NCBI GenBank assembly: GCA_031082005.1
Contig: JAVHLR010000001.1
Location: 16,870-80,869, forward strand
Source: Patescibacteria group bacterium
GTDB lineage: Bacteria; Patescibacteriota; Patescibacteriia; 2-12-FULL-60-25
DNA length: 64,000 nt
Direction: 5' to 3'
The notes beneath the pieces are model-generated. The model saw only the letters and a program-made list of their open reading frames with translations. It made no database searches and was not told where the DNA came from. Below are positions 6,668 through 14,715 of this stretch, one piece after another. The position numbers and the translations under genes are program-made. Each line of letters begins with the position of its first letter. Position 1 is the stretch's first letter.

Positions 6668-8332
6668 GTGGGGAATTGGGCAGGATTCTTCCGCGGCGCG
6701 TTCCGCGGCGATGACGGCAAGGCAGCCTTCGTCCGCGAGCGAGAGACGGTCCGAACCGCGACTGTGCGGTCGCCCCTGGACGACCGGTTCCGCGCCGACA
6801 TGCGGAAGCTCACAGTCCAGGATGAAGGCGTGCTGGTGGGAAGGGCCCACGCCGACCCGGGCGTCGAAGTTCGAATCCCCTGGCGCGACGTGGTCGGAAG
6901 CGGCCACGCGTTGGTGCTCGGTGCCAGCGGCGCGGGCAAGACCAGGGCTGTCGGCGGCATCGTGCGCACAATCCTCTCGCGTACTGCGGCGGATTCAGCG
7001 CCATGCAACCTCGTGATTCTTGACCACAAGTCCGAATTCGTTGACTTGGCTCGCCGCCTCCTCGCAGAGGTGCTCGACGATGTTCCGAGAACGCAGGCGC
7101 GCGCCCTGCTCGATCGGCTTGTCATCGTGAACCCATTCTCCGCGACCGCTCTCGTTCCGATGCAGATTCTCAAGGCGGAACCCGGTGTCCCACCGGAGGT
7201 TCAGGCGTTCGAGGTCGCGTCCGTCGTGAACCGGCTAGGCGGAGCGGAACTGGGGGTGCGGCAAGACACGTACCTCTTCCATCTCCTGCTCCTTGCGATC
7301 ACGAAGGGGATGTCGCTTCCCGAGGTTGCGAGGCTCTTGTCCGACGGGGAGGAGCTCAAGGCCGCCGCCGCAGATTGCCCTTCCGCCGAAGCCCGTGAGT
7401 TCTTTTCCGGCAAGGCAATGAAGGACCGATTGAATGCTGGCTCGCTCGAGGGCGTGCGTGCACGCCTCCACCGGCTGCTCCGGCTCCCTTCGACCCGCGC
7501 CATGCTTGGAGGCAAGACGTCAGTCTCGTTCCGCGAGCTGTTGCGCGATAGGATAGTGTTCATCGACCTCGGATCCCCGCCCTTGGGCTGCGAGGACATC
7601 GGACGGTTTTGGTCGGGGCTCGTCACGCTGAAGCTCACGCGAGCGATCTTCGAGCGGAGGCCCGAGGATTCCAAACACCCAGTCGCCCTGCTTGTCGACG
7701 AGTGGCAGGAGGGACTTGCCTCGGGCGGCGACATCGCGGACCACTACGAGCGGGTGCTCTCTATGGCACGCTCAAGGGGCGTGTCGTTCTGGTTGGTGAG
7801 CCAGTCGCTCGCGGGTGCAGCCAAGGTCTCCGCTTCGCTCCCCAAGATCGTGGCGACCAACACCAACGTCCAGCTCCTATTCCGATGTTCGCCCGAGGAT
7901 GCGCGGGGACTTTCACATGTCTTGCCCGTAACCGGCCGGCGACTGCGCGAGCAACCATCCCCGTGGGAGCGCGCGCAAGGATCGCCATTTCTGACCAGGC
8001 CGGAGGAACTACAGCTTCTCGTGAACGAAGCAAGCTCGCTCCCTGACCGCGTGTTCTACCTCTGGAACAGGAAGCGACCGTATCCGGCCGAACTCGTGCG
8101 CGCTTCTGACGTGAACGTAGGAGCATCTCTCCCCCGCAACTCCGCGGTCCGTCGAAGGCTCCAAGACGGCACGCTCGCCGTGCCGATTGGCCTGCTGGAA
8201 GCGCAAGTCCGCGGAGACTTCGACTTCCGGCGATTGCCCGCGAATGCGATGGAGACCACGGGTGCAGAGCCCGGCTGGGAAGGCCAGGGGAACGCCGGCT
8301 TCCCTACCCGGAAGCCGAAGCCTCTCAAGTAG
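6668..8332 (+). CDS. TraG/TraD/HerA-type membrane-associated P-loop ATPase
   Basis: The 554-residue protein starts at GTG 6668 after AGGAGGT. Walker A (GASGAGKT) is at about residues 86-93, followed by NLVILDHKSEF, typical of HerA/FtsK and conjugative coupling proteins. Walker B (VALLVDEWQEG) is near residue 340. A sensor-like segment (SFWLVSQSLAGAAK) and a late arginine-rich region complete the fold. Such ATPases pump DNA or couple it to a secretion channel. There is no membrane span in the protein itself; the three-span protein just upstream could provide it. A second member of the superfamily is at 56282-57400, also beside a replication-relaxation protein. Confidence 0.78.
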   Translation: MGNWAGFFRGAFRGDDGKAAFVRERETVRTATVRSPLDDRFRADMRKLTVQDEGVLVGRAHADPGVEVRIPWRDVVGSGHALVLGASGAGKTRAVGGIVRTILSRTAADSAPCNLVILDHKSEFVDLARRLLAEVLDDVPRTQARALLDRLVIVNPFSATALVPMQILKAEPGVPPEVQAFEVASVVNRLGGAELGVRQDTYLFHLLLLAITKGMSLPEVARLLSDGEELKAAAADCPSAEAREFFSGKAMKDRLNAGSLEGVRARLHRLLRLPSTRAMLGGKTSVSFRELLRDRIVFIDLGSPPLGCEDIGRFWSGLVTLKLTRAIFERRPEDSKHPVALLVDEWQEGLASGGDIADHYERVLSMARSRGVSFWLVSQSLAGAAKVSASLPKIVATNTNVQLLFRCSPEDARGLSHVLPVTGRRLREQPSPWERAQGSPFLTRPEELQLLVNEASSLPDRVFYLWNRKRPYPAELVRASDVNVGASLPRNSAVRRRLQDGTLAVPIGLLEAQVRGDFDFRRLPANAMETTGAEPGWEGQGNAGFPTRKPKPLK

Positions 8333-8492
8333 TCAGGCAAGATGCGTAACGAAGGGTCGATTCGTCGCATGGTCATCTTGGGAGGTAATGGAGCGGAGAC
8401 AATGACGGCAGTCGCTGCGCTTGCGCCTGTGGCGGTAGGTTCGCCGAGGATTCGGGCCCGACCCTTATTCTTCAATCGAACACGAAAACCAT

Positions 8493-9125
8493 ATGGGCAG
8501 AACGCTTTGTTACGAAGTAATCCACGACAAGCCGCTTCCGTACGAAACTCGAAGGGAGATCCGCCTGGCCGAACTCATGCTGAACCATCACTTCAAGTGG
8601 ACATGCGAGGAACTCTCGCTCGAGTATTTCGAGCAACCAGAGACTCCTGCGACGAGCGACAAGTACTTTTCCGACACCCGAAACCCGAGCCCCCGGATCG
8701 CGACTGGCTTCACCAAGGTGCGCGACGACGAATGGAACGCGGCACTCATCGTGGGCTTCATGCGCTGGGTCTCCACCCGGTTGCCCGAAGCCAGCGTGTC
8801 GCTCTATGACGAAGGCGATTACCTCTTGCCGGGCTACGTCTTGATCAGGAACGGCCGGTTCGAGGTGGACGAGACACGGGTCGCGCGCCAGCGGGAGTAC
8901 CTGAAGTCGCAGAAACTCGGCGAGTACCTTGCACGCTACGACAGGTGGGTAGAGCGTGCTCGCAATGGCGAATTCTTCAACGAGTACGCTGCATGGGAGT
9001 ACGCGAGTCGCGAGGAAATCGAGGCGCTCGGTCTCACCCGGGAGGAGATGCTGAAAGCACCTCTGGATGAGGTCGTGAACCGTCTCGTGCTCCCCTGGAA
9101 CACGGAGTGGCTCAAGGCTGCCTAA
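8493..9125 (+). CDS. Hypothetical protein, paralogue A of the 14716-15414 gene
   Basis: The protein has 210 residues and starts at ATG 8493 within CATATG, with no ribosome site upstream. It resembles the product of 14716-15414 along its length: an N-terminal F-x-W-[TS]-x-E/H-x-L segment, VRDDEWNAALIVGFMRWVS against VRDSLWNAHLATAFLRRVS, and LYDEGDYLLPGYVLIRNG against a DEGGFVLPGSVWIRDG segment. The shared W-N-A, D-E-G and L-P-G positions are probably structural. No enzyme motif seen. Both copies lie in the transfer and ubiquitin-like region, so they probably serve the element. Confidence 0.65.
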   Translation: MGRTLCYEVIHDKPLPYETRREIRLAELMLNHHFKWTCEELSLEYFEQPETPATSDKYFSDTRNPSPRIATGFTKVRDDEWNAALIVGFMRWVSTRLPEASVSLYDEGDYLLPGYVLIRNGRFEVDETRVARQREYLKSQKLGEYLARYDRWVERARNGEFFNEYAAWEYASREEIEALGLTREEMLKAPLDEVVNRLVLPWNTEWLKAA

Positions 9126-9326
9126 CGAAATCGCTCACCAATACCTCCCTGACGGAACCCGGCCGGGCAAGCGGGCCCGGATGCCTCGCGCGCGACCGTG
9201 CGCCCAGGTCCTCCAGCCTCGCGAAGGCCGGCGGATGGGCAAACGCAACACCTGCGAGGGCTGCAGGTCCACTTCGCCCGGCCGGGGACTCTGCTTTCCT
9301 TCGCACGCGATCAATCCGGAGGCGCT

Positions 9327-9653
9327 ATGTCCAAGGACGGTCACCGATTCTCACCCGAGAGGCTTTTCTTTCTCGCCCTCCTTTTGCCCTTCTATGCCCT
9401 CTATGGGCTCTTCCTGCTCGCAAGAGCCATTGTTCGCGCCTGGCGGAAGGCGAAGGGGCTCCGGTTTGCTCTGGCGTCCGAGATCCGCTGCCCAAACGGC
9501 CACGCAAACCCGACGGTCGGCCGCTTCGAGTGCGGAGCCTGCAGAGCTGTGTACCACGGCTGGGTCGGGCGCTGCTCGGTGTGTGGCGCCGGGGCCGCGT
9601 GGATCGCGTGCGATGTTTGCGGGGTAGCAATCCCACTCCCGTGGGAGCGATGA
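9327..9653 (+). CDS. Small membrane protein with zinc-ribbon tail
   Basis: The start is ATG 9327 with GGAGG just upstream, giving 108 residues. One hydrophobic segment (LFFLALLLPFYALYGLFLL) lies near residues 13-31, then a basic stretch. The tail has seven Cys/His in zinc-ribbon spacing (CPNGH, CGAC, CSVC, CDVC). Its stop overlaps the start of the replication-relaxation gene by 4 bp (ATGA), so the two are translationally coupled. A membrane-tethered zinc ribbon could be an adaptor for protein or DNA binding; the role is unknown. Confidence 0.65.
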   Translation: MSKDGHRFSPERLFFLALLLPFYALYGLFLLARAIVRAWRKAKGLRFALASEIRCPNGHANPTVGRFECGACRAVYHGWVGRCSVCGAGAAWIACDVCGVAIPLPWER

Positions 9654-10486
9654 CGGCTCCGATCGAAGAACGAGGCGCGATGAAGTGCCCGGATGCGGCC
9701 CGGTGCAAACCGCGGGAGCGGGTGTGCTCTGTCGTCGGACGACCGCGAGACTTGGACGTCCTCGAGTCGCTCGCGTGGGCCGGCATCCTCACGACCTCCC
9801 AGGTTGCGCGCTTACATTTCCCCTCGCGCCGCACGGCGGAGCGCCGGCTGCGGGCACTGCTCGATCATGGGCTCGTCCGGAGCTGCCTGCAGAACGAACA
9901 CCTCCATCGCGACAGCGTGCACCTCTTGACTCCGCGCGGGGCGGAGCATCTCGCCGAGGAGCGTAAACTCAATCAGAAGACCGTGCGACCCGGGCGTGTC
10001 CCCCGTCCGCAGAAGCTCCGGCACGCGCTTGCAGTCCGCGATGTGTTCGTAGAGTTCGTGCTCGCTGGAAGGATGGGCGCGTTCGAGCTTCAGGACTTCG
10101 CGTTCGACGACGACCTCGCGCGCCTCCCCGCGTTCAAGGAACGCCACATCGTTCCGGATGGGCTTTCGCTCGTCCGCGCGGGAGGACGAGCGCTTGCAAT
10201 CACAATCGAAGTCGATCTCGGGAGCGAAACGACGACCACGCTTCGCAAGAAGTTCGAGAACCATCGCGCGATCAAGACGGTTCCGGTTGCCGGCGTGGAC
10301 ACCGGAGTGCGGCTACTGGTCGTCGTGGAACGGCCGGCTCGAATGAAAACCGTGCGACGACTGCTCGAAGAGGAACAGGTTGGAGCTTGGACAGCGCTCA
10401 GCGCCGAGTTGGAACAACACCTCGGCATGCTGCTTGGACTCCAGCCCGACCTTGGCGACCCTCACGCTTTCTTGCCTCTGATCTGA
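9650..10486 (+). CDS. Replication-relaxation family protein
   Basis: The protein has 278 residues with ATG 9650 overlapping the preceding stop. A winged-helix domain at about residues 35-95 (VLESLAWAGILTTSQVARLHF, ERRLRALLDHGLV, LTPRGAEHLAEE) is followed by a nuclease-like core: HALAVRDVFVEF, then PDGLSLVRAGGRALAITIEVDLGSE and FENHRAIK. This is the layout of the replication-relaxation family found on plasmids and integrative elements, where it is linked with plasmid replication or nicking. A second family member, also next to a coupling-type ATPase, is at 57394-58551. Confidence 0.72.
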   Translation: MTAPIEERGAMKCPDAARCKPRERVCSVVGRPRDLDVLESLAWAGILTTSQVARLHFPSRRTAERRLRALLDHGLVRSCLQNEHLHRDSVHLLTPRGAEHLAEERKLNQKTVRPGRVPRPQKLRHALAVRDVFVEFVLAGRMGAFELQDFAFDDDLARLPAFKERHIVPDGLSLVRAGGRALAITIEVDLGSETTTTLRKKFENHRAIKTVPVAGVDTGVRLLVVVERPARMKTVRRLLEEEQVGAWTALSAELEQHLGMLLGLQPDLGDPHAFLPLI

Positions 10487-10663
10487 TGGTGTCTTGTGTT
10501 CTCTGACCCCCCCCAGCGCGGTTGTCGTCTCCGCGGCAAGTTCGCTCATTGCGTCCCCAATGGAACCAAGTCTCTCCGGGGTGCATGGACTTGACTGGAC
10601 TGAACCGATGATTAGGTCCATTCGTGCGTCCGTTTCAGGCGTGCAGTTCCAGGAGTCCCAGTC

Positions 10664-11206
10664 ATGCAGTGCCCGCCCGCCTTATGTGTTCCCACCACCG
10701 CTTCCTCACGTCTCGCTGCCGTGCGCAGGCTCGTCCAGCCCGGTGCCTTCGCGAGCATGGCGGCGGCGCTCGCGGGCCAGAACCGCACCGTCGGCCTCGC
10801 GGATCCGGTCGTCGCCTGGATGGCTACCGCGTTCGCCTCCCGGAAGCTCCGGTATGTGAGGGACCCCGTGCTCTGCAACGGGCTCAGGAATGCGGATTTG
10901 TGGCGCGCTCCGCAGGCGACTTTCGCGAACGGCGGGGGCGACTGCGAAGACCTTTCGATTGTTGCCGTCTCCGCCCTCATGGCGTTCGGTGTGGAGGATG
11001 CCTGGCTCGTCGTCGGGAAGCTGGGCGGCGAGGGGCATGCCTGGGTCGATGGGAGCGATATCCTGAATGGGTTCCTCGTCGAGGCGACGAAGTCCTCGCT
11101 TATCCGACGCGAGCCTCCTTCAAGCTACGTCCCCTCACACCGGTTTCACCCGACGATGGGTGCGCAGATTTTCACCAGCGTAGGGTGGCAGCCTCTCGCC
11201 GTGTGA
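10664..11206 (+). CDS. Transglutaminase-like cysteine protease
   Basis: The 180-residue protein starts at ATG 10664 (AGGAG eight bases before). It has the catalytic layout of bacterial transglutaminase-like cysteine proteases: GGGDCEDLS with Cys94, GHAWVD with His125, and Asp129. These act as proteases or amidases, or sometimes only as binding folds. No signal peptide is seen, so it is probably cytosolic. Its place next to the ubiquitin-like genes makes a role in peptide or isopeptide cleavage attractive, but this is inference. It precedes two unknown genes on the same strand. Confidence 0.72.
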   Translation: MQCPPALCVPTTASSRLAAVRRLVQPGAFASMAAALAGQNRTVGLADPVVAWMATAFASRKLRYVRDPVLCNGLRNADLWRAPQATFANGGGDCEDLSIVAVSALMAFGVEDAWLVVGKLGGEGHAWVDGSDILNGFLVEATKSSLIRREPPSSYVPSHRFHPTMGAQIFTSVGWQPLAV

Positions 11207-11246
11207 TGGTGGAAGAACCCACAGCCCGACCGAACGGAGAGACCCC

Positions 11247-11675
11247 TTGGACAACGTGCTCTTGGGCCGCATCATCGCGACGCTCGTGGAAATCTTGAAA
11301 GCGCGCACCGAAGGCCGGGTGGTGTGTCTCCTCGGCTTGGCGAAGGTCGAACCTGGCGCATACGGAGACGAATGGTACGGCGACACGGTGCCGTGGGTGT
11401 TCGACATGCTGCTGCCCGCCGCAGCGTACGCGCAGCTTCCGGACGAAGAGGTCAAGCGGGCGGAGACGGTGATCAGGACGACGCTCGCAGAGGTGACGCG
11501 GACCCTCGATGTCGAGTTCCCGGTCGTGCGGATCGCGCCGCAACTCGTCGAGGACCCCGGGGATGCTTGGCGTGAGGAGATTGGTCGGTGGTTGCCGGCG
11601 CTCCTGTCGACGGAGCGGGCCATAAGCAGCCGAGCCGAAGGTGCTGACGGTGAAGACGAACAGTGCCCATTCTGA
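11247..11675 (+). CDS. Hypothetical protein
   Basis: A 142-residue frame starts at TTG 11247 with GGAGAG six bases upstream. It is acidic and mostly alpha/beta, with a conserved-looking block (AYGDEWYGDTVPWVFD) and a helical C-terminal half (EEVKRAETVIRTTLAEVTRTL). It ends 24 bp before the next gene, so they are likely co-transcribed. I recognise no family or motif. Confidence 0.55.
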   Translation: MDNVLLGRIIATLVEILKARTEGRVVCLLGLAKVEPGAYGDEWYGDTVPWVFDMLLPAAAYAQLPDEEVKRAETVIRTTLAEVTRTLDVEFPVVRIAPQLVEDPGDAWREEIGRWLPALLSTERAISSRAEGADGEDEQCPF

Positions 11676-11698
11676 CGAGGGCACGAAAGGTGATGACG

Positions 11699-12136
11699 AT
11701 GGGCGAAGAGGAGAAGGTACCAAAACCGAGCACGGCACCCGAAGGCGTCGATCCTCTCCTTTGGGCGTTCGCAGGGCTTGCGGAGTCAGGGTTCGGCATG
11801 CCCGTGACGCTGCAGATCGGAGGTGCGTTGCTCACGGGGCGGATCATCTCGAGCAAGCAGTACCTCGAAGGCCTCGCGGACGGCTTCGCCAAGGCCAACG
11901 TTCTGAACGAGGCGGGTGAGACGCAGAGCGAGGAGGTCTCGCGCGCGATGACGGAAAGCCTCGTGAAGGGCATGAGCGATCTCGCATCAAAGGTCGGCCG
12001 CATGCCGTACCTGCACCTCACGGACGCCACGATACGGTCGCCCGACGGCAACACCGTCCGCTTGCAGGCTGCGGTGTGGCGCGGGCGGCTCGACGCGGTC
12101 GCCGGGTTCGTGTTGGGCATTCCCTCAGATGACTGA
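11699..12136 (+). CDS. Hypothetical protein with GvpU-like pattern
   Basis: The start ATG 11699 has AAAGG eight bases upstream; ATG 11693 is an alternative. The 145-residue protein contains VTLQIGGALLTGRIISSKQY, which resembles gas-vesicle accessory protein GvpU and related small proteins, where a strand pair is followed by '[IL]IS.k.Y[FL]e.l'. The second half repeats the theme (YLHLTDATIRSP, RLQAAVWRGRLDAVAGF). No gas-vesicle structural gene is nearby, so the resemblance may be only structural. Function unknown. Confidence 0.55.
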   Translation: MGEEEKVPKPSTAPEGVDPLLWAFAGLAESGFGMPVTLQIGGALLTGRIISSKQYLEGLADGFAKANVLNEAGETQSEEVSRAMTESLVKGMSDLASKVGRMPYLHLTDATIRSPDGNTVRLQAAVWRGRLDAVAGFVLGIPSDD

Positions 12137-12334
12137 CCGCGCCCCTCCACCCCGTTCGTGCCAGGTGTTCGCACAACCCATACTTGCCGTGCGTACACGT
12201 GCCCGCGCGGCTGGGCCTTCAGTTGCAGGCGCTTCGCGTCTCGGCGCGCGCGGCGTTTCGCCCCGTTGGTCGTGCTGCGGGTTCGGTTCGTTGCGCCGGC
12301 CCTCGCGCGCGCATTGGTTACGCCACTGCGACCA

Positions 12335-13147
12335 CTATCGCTCCCCGCCCGCGCCGGCGCCCGGCCCTCCACGGGTTGCTCCAGCCCGCTCCTCTGCACC
12401 ACGGCCGGGTACGGCGACCGAAGCGACCGTCTCCCAGGATCCGTCCACCTTCCGCCTGACATGGCGAACTGAAGCGCCCTTCGGACCTGCTACAAGGAAC
12501 TCGGGCTCGTGCGTGTTCTCGTAGCGATCGACCGCGGCATCAAGCCGTCGCTCGAGCTCTTCGAAGACCGGCCCCGCTTGCGATAGGGGCACGCCCTGCC
12601 CGAACAGCGCCGCGTTCTGCCTGCTCGCGTCTGCCATCAGGGTCACGTCATCCGCGAGGATACCGGCTATGAGAGCGGCTACGTCGTCCACCTGGGGCGT
12701 CTCCGTGAAGCCGTAGGCCTCGACGATCGCATCCGGCAAGGCCGAGAGAAGGAACGAGCGAGGCGATAGCGCGTAGCACAACCCGAACACGGCGGTCACG
12801 TCGCGCGCCTTTTCGAGGCCGCACTCAAGGATCGGGCGAACCTCGTCGAACGCAAGCTTGACTCGACCCTTTTTGTCGCGTGCGAGCGCATCGTCGAGGC
12901 CGTGAGCAGACAGGTAGAGCACTTGGAGGGAAGGCAGCTTCGCCAGCTCGCGCGCCAGCTCGGCACCGAACTCCACTGGATTCTCTGACGTGCAGGTGTG
13001 CGACGCGATGTGGGGTAGCTCGCCGCGCGCGCGACCCGCTTCCCCGCGTGCATGCTCGGCCTTCAATATCTCGATGGCCTTCGCGATCTCGTCACGTTCA
13101 TCTCTGGGCCGCCACTGGAAGAACAATACAGCGGGCTCATCGGGCAT
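12335..13147 (-). CDS. Caspase-like (C14/C80-type fold) protein
   Basis: The start ATG 13147 gives 270 residues. A strand ending in His (VLYLSAHGLDD, about residue 80) and a later strand ending in Cys (VTAVFGLCYALS, about residue 119) form the His-Cys dyad layout of caspase-like and CHAT peptidases, with the usual 35-45 residue spacing. The C-terminal 60 residues include SVRHVRRKVDGSWETVASV and a Gly-rich end. It faces the plus-strand genes upstream. Caspase-like proteases in bacteria often serve in abortive defence or toxin processing. Assignment is by motif only. Confidence 0.6.
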   Translation of the reverse strand: MPDEPAVLFFQWRPRDERDEIAKAIEILKAEHARGEAGRARGELPHIASHTCTSENPVEFGAELARELAKLPSLQVLYLSAHGLDDALARDKKGRVKLAFDEVRPILECGLEKARDVTAVFGLCYALSPRSFLLSALPDAIVEAYGFTETPQVDDVAALIAGILADDVTLMADASRQNAALFGQGVPLSQAGPVFEELERRLDAAVDRYENTHEPEFLVAGPKGASVRHVRRKVDGSWETVASVAVPGRGAEERAGATRGGPGAGAGGER

Positions 13148-13487
13148 CGTGCGACCGAGGATAGCACTGAGGCACCGTGAGGCAGCGCGGAAGAACCGCT
13201 GGACGACGTGACAAGGGCGGCAGACCACGCAGCGAAGGTAGCCGGGCGCCTCCTGTCGAGGCAACGAGCAATCGGTAGCGCGGCCGATGGACTCGTCGAT
13301 CCAGCGTGCAGTATCGACGAGTCAAGCCGTAACGCCGCTCCAGCTCGATGCATGATCGATGCATGATCGACTCTCGCAGCTTATCGAGCGCTTCAAGCCT
13401 CTCGTCATCACGCACCTCATCGACCTCGTGCGCCTCATCCCAGGTCGTCCGCGCGAAGCCGTCCAGCTCAGGTCCAAGCATTGGCAT
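13137..13487 (-). other. Uncertain minus-strand reading frame
   Basis: A frame from ATG 13487 to 13137 overlaps the start of the caspase-like gene by 11 bp. Its first 60 residues look protein-like (WDEAHEVDEVRDDERLEAL and an Arg-rich helix), but the rest is Arg/Pro/Leu-rich as in chance frames. No ribosome site. It may be a small upstream partner of the caspase-like gene or noise. Nothing else convincing lies between 13148 and 13566. Confidence 0.25.
13346..13367. repeat. Tandem 11-bp repeat, two copies
   Basis: The sequence CGATGCATGAT occurs twice in tandem (13346-13356 and 13357-13367). Each copy holds the palindrome ATGCAT, so the pair is a possible binding site for a dimeric regulator. 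It lies upstream of the small membrane protein and the caspase-like gene. Confidence 0.6.
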
Positions 13488-13566
13488 CGACTGGCACGCG
13501 GCCGCCGAGGGCATCGACCGGGCCGTCGTCGCCTCGTATCGCCCACCGCGCACGCGTGCGGAGAAG

Positions 13567-13737
13567 ATGGCCGAGGACGTGGCCGACGCTGGCGCCGTCG
13601 TGCTCGGTCTCGTCGGACTGTTTTTGGTTCTCTGCGCGAGCAACGACGACGTGTCACCGAATCCATCCGTTCCAGCCGACGACGACTTCGAACCGCTGGA
13701 CTCGTCGGACTCACGCAGCTGCGTCACGCGCTGGTAG
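13567..13737 (+). CDS. Very small membrane protein with D-D-x-F-x-P-L motif
   Basis: A 56-residue frame begins at ATG 13567 with GGAG four to five bases upstream. It has one membrane span (AGAVVLGLVGLFLVLC, about residues 8-23), then an acidic tail with ADDDFEPLDSSD. The tail matches the DDAFTPL, DQAFTPL and DNGFTPI motifs of two other small membrane proteins and the E2-like protein. The open frame extends upstream and could allow a longer N-terminus. The shared motif is the main reason to believe the gene is real. Confidence 0.45.
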   Translation: MAEDVADAGAVVLGLVGLFLVLCASNDDVSPNPSVPADDDFEPLDSSDSRSCVTRW

Positions 13738-13899
13738 GGCTCGGTGTCCTTCATGCAATTCGCGCTGGGGGAGGGGCGCGCGGCCATGTTGCCGTCCCCA
13801 GCCAAGGAGGAACGGGATGGCGAGGCCGTCGTCACGGGGGTTCGGGACGGCTGTCGCGGGCAGTGCGCGGTTCCGGGCCGACCCCGGTAACTCACGCAT

Positions 13900-14232
13900 A
13901 TGCAAGAAGACAAGATCATCGCCCACGACGACCTCTGGCAGAATGCCCGGGAGTCGAACACCTGGTTCGCGATCGTGTCCTCGGCGCTTTCGTCTCTTGG
14001 CGGAACGGCGACGCTTCGAGCGCTCTACAGCGCGATCGAGCGGCACCCCAAGACCGCGACCCGGAAGCACTGGAAGGCCAAGGTGCGGCAGGTGTTGCAG
14101 GCCCACGGCGCATTCGTGCGGGTCGGCGATGGCGCTTGGAGTCTAGCTTCGGAGCACACGGCGGAGGAGATCGAGAAGCTTCGCTCTCTGCGCCGCGAAC
14201 GCTACCCGCGAAGATCCGCTCCAGCAAGCTGA
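13900..14232 (+). CDS. Winged-helix domain protein (DpnI/HARE-type wH)
   Basis: The 110-residue protein starts at ATG 13900 and consists mainly of one winged helix. The first helix is WFAIVSSALSSLGG, then ATLRALYSAIERH, a recognition-type helix HWKAKVRQVLQAHG, and a wing with VRVGDGAWSL. The pattern 'LGG-A-L..lY..I......W.a.vRq.Lq' is typical of winged helices attached to restriction enzymes and transcription factors. Here it stands alone, so it may be a small regulator or the DNA-binding subunit of a multi-part complex. Confidence 0.65.
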   Translation: MQEDKIIAHDDLWQNARESNTWFAIVSSALSSLGGTATLRALYSAIERHPKTATRKHWKAKVRQVLQAHGAFVRVGDGAWSLASEHTAEEIEKLRSLRRERYPRRSAPAS

Positions 14233-14537
14233 CGGAGGAGCCACATCCATCCCTTCCAAGGAGACCACGGCGCGCCGGGGTCGGTTCATCGGACGCGCAT
14301 CTGCTTGCGACACCACTGAGCTGTGTCGGCGCGGCCGTGGCCTCCGGTTTCTTCGAGCGTCGATGCACGACTAGGGCGCGGTCTGCTGCATGTCCCGATG
14401 CGGACATGAACGGTCTCGGAGAGACCGACGCCCCTCGTGTGTCGACCCGTAACATTCGCGCTCTCGCAAGCATGATCAAAACAAGGAGGACGAAGCCATG
14501 CATTCCTGAGCAAACAAATGAAAGCAGACTGGTAATG

Positions 14538-14587
14538 GCCGAGCGGTGCGCGACCCCTCAATTCGCTGGGGTCACGCACCGCTCGGC
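14538..14587. promoter_or_regulatory. Long inverted repeat, 20-bp arms, 10-base loop
   Basis: Arms 14538-14557 and 14568-14587 pair over 20 bp with one mismatch. No T-run follows, so it does not look like an intrinsic terminator. It sits in a 480-bp gap (14233-14715) upstream of paralogue B. The same gap holds AAGGAGGACGAAGCC before a three-codon frame (ATG-CAT-TCC-stop at 14498-14509), and a four-codon frame at 14519. A regulatory hairpin or replication/transfer site is possible. Confidence 0.7.
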
Positions 14588-14715
14588 GGTCCTCCGAATC
14601 AGGGTCGAACGCGGAGATAGGTGGTCGGAACGGAGAGCGGATTCCCTCGGCTTGAGGTGCCTCGGCGCTTCGCAGCTGCGCACCGGGCTTCCTTACTTTT
14701 TCACCAAGAATCCAT

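Noticed and set aside
11699-12136. Gas vesicle cluster
   Set aside because: One product has a GvpU-like strand pattern, but no gvpA, gvpN or other vesicle genes are present.
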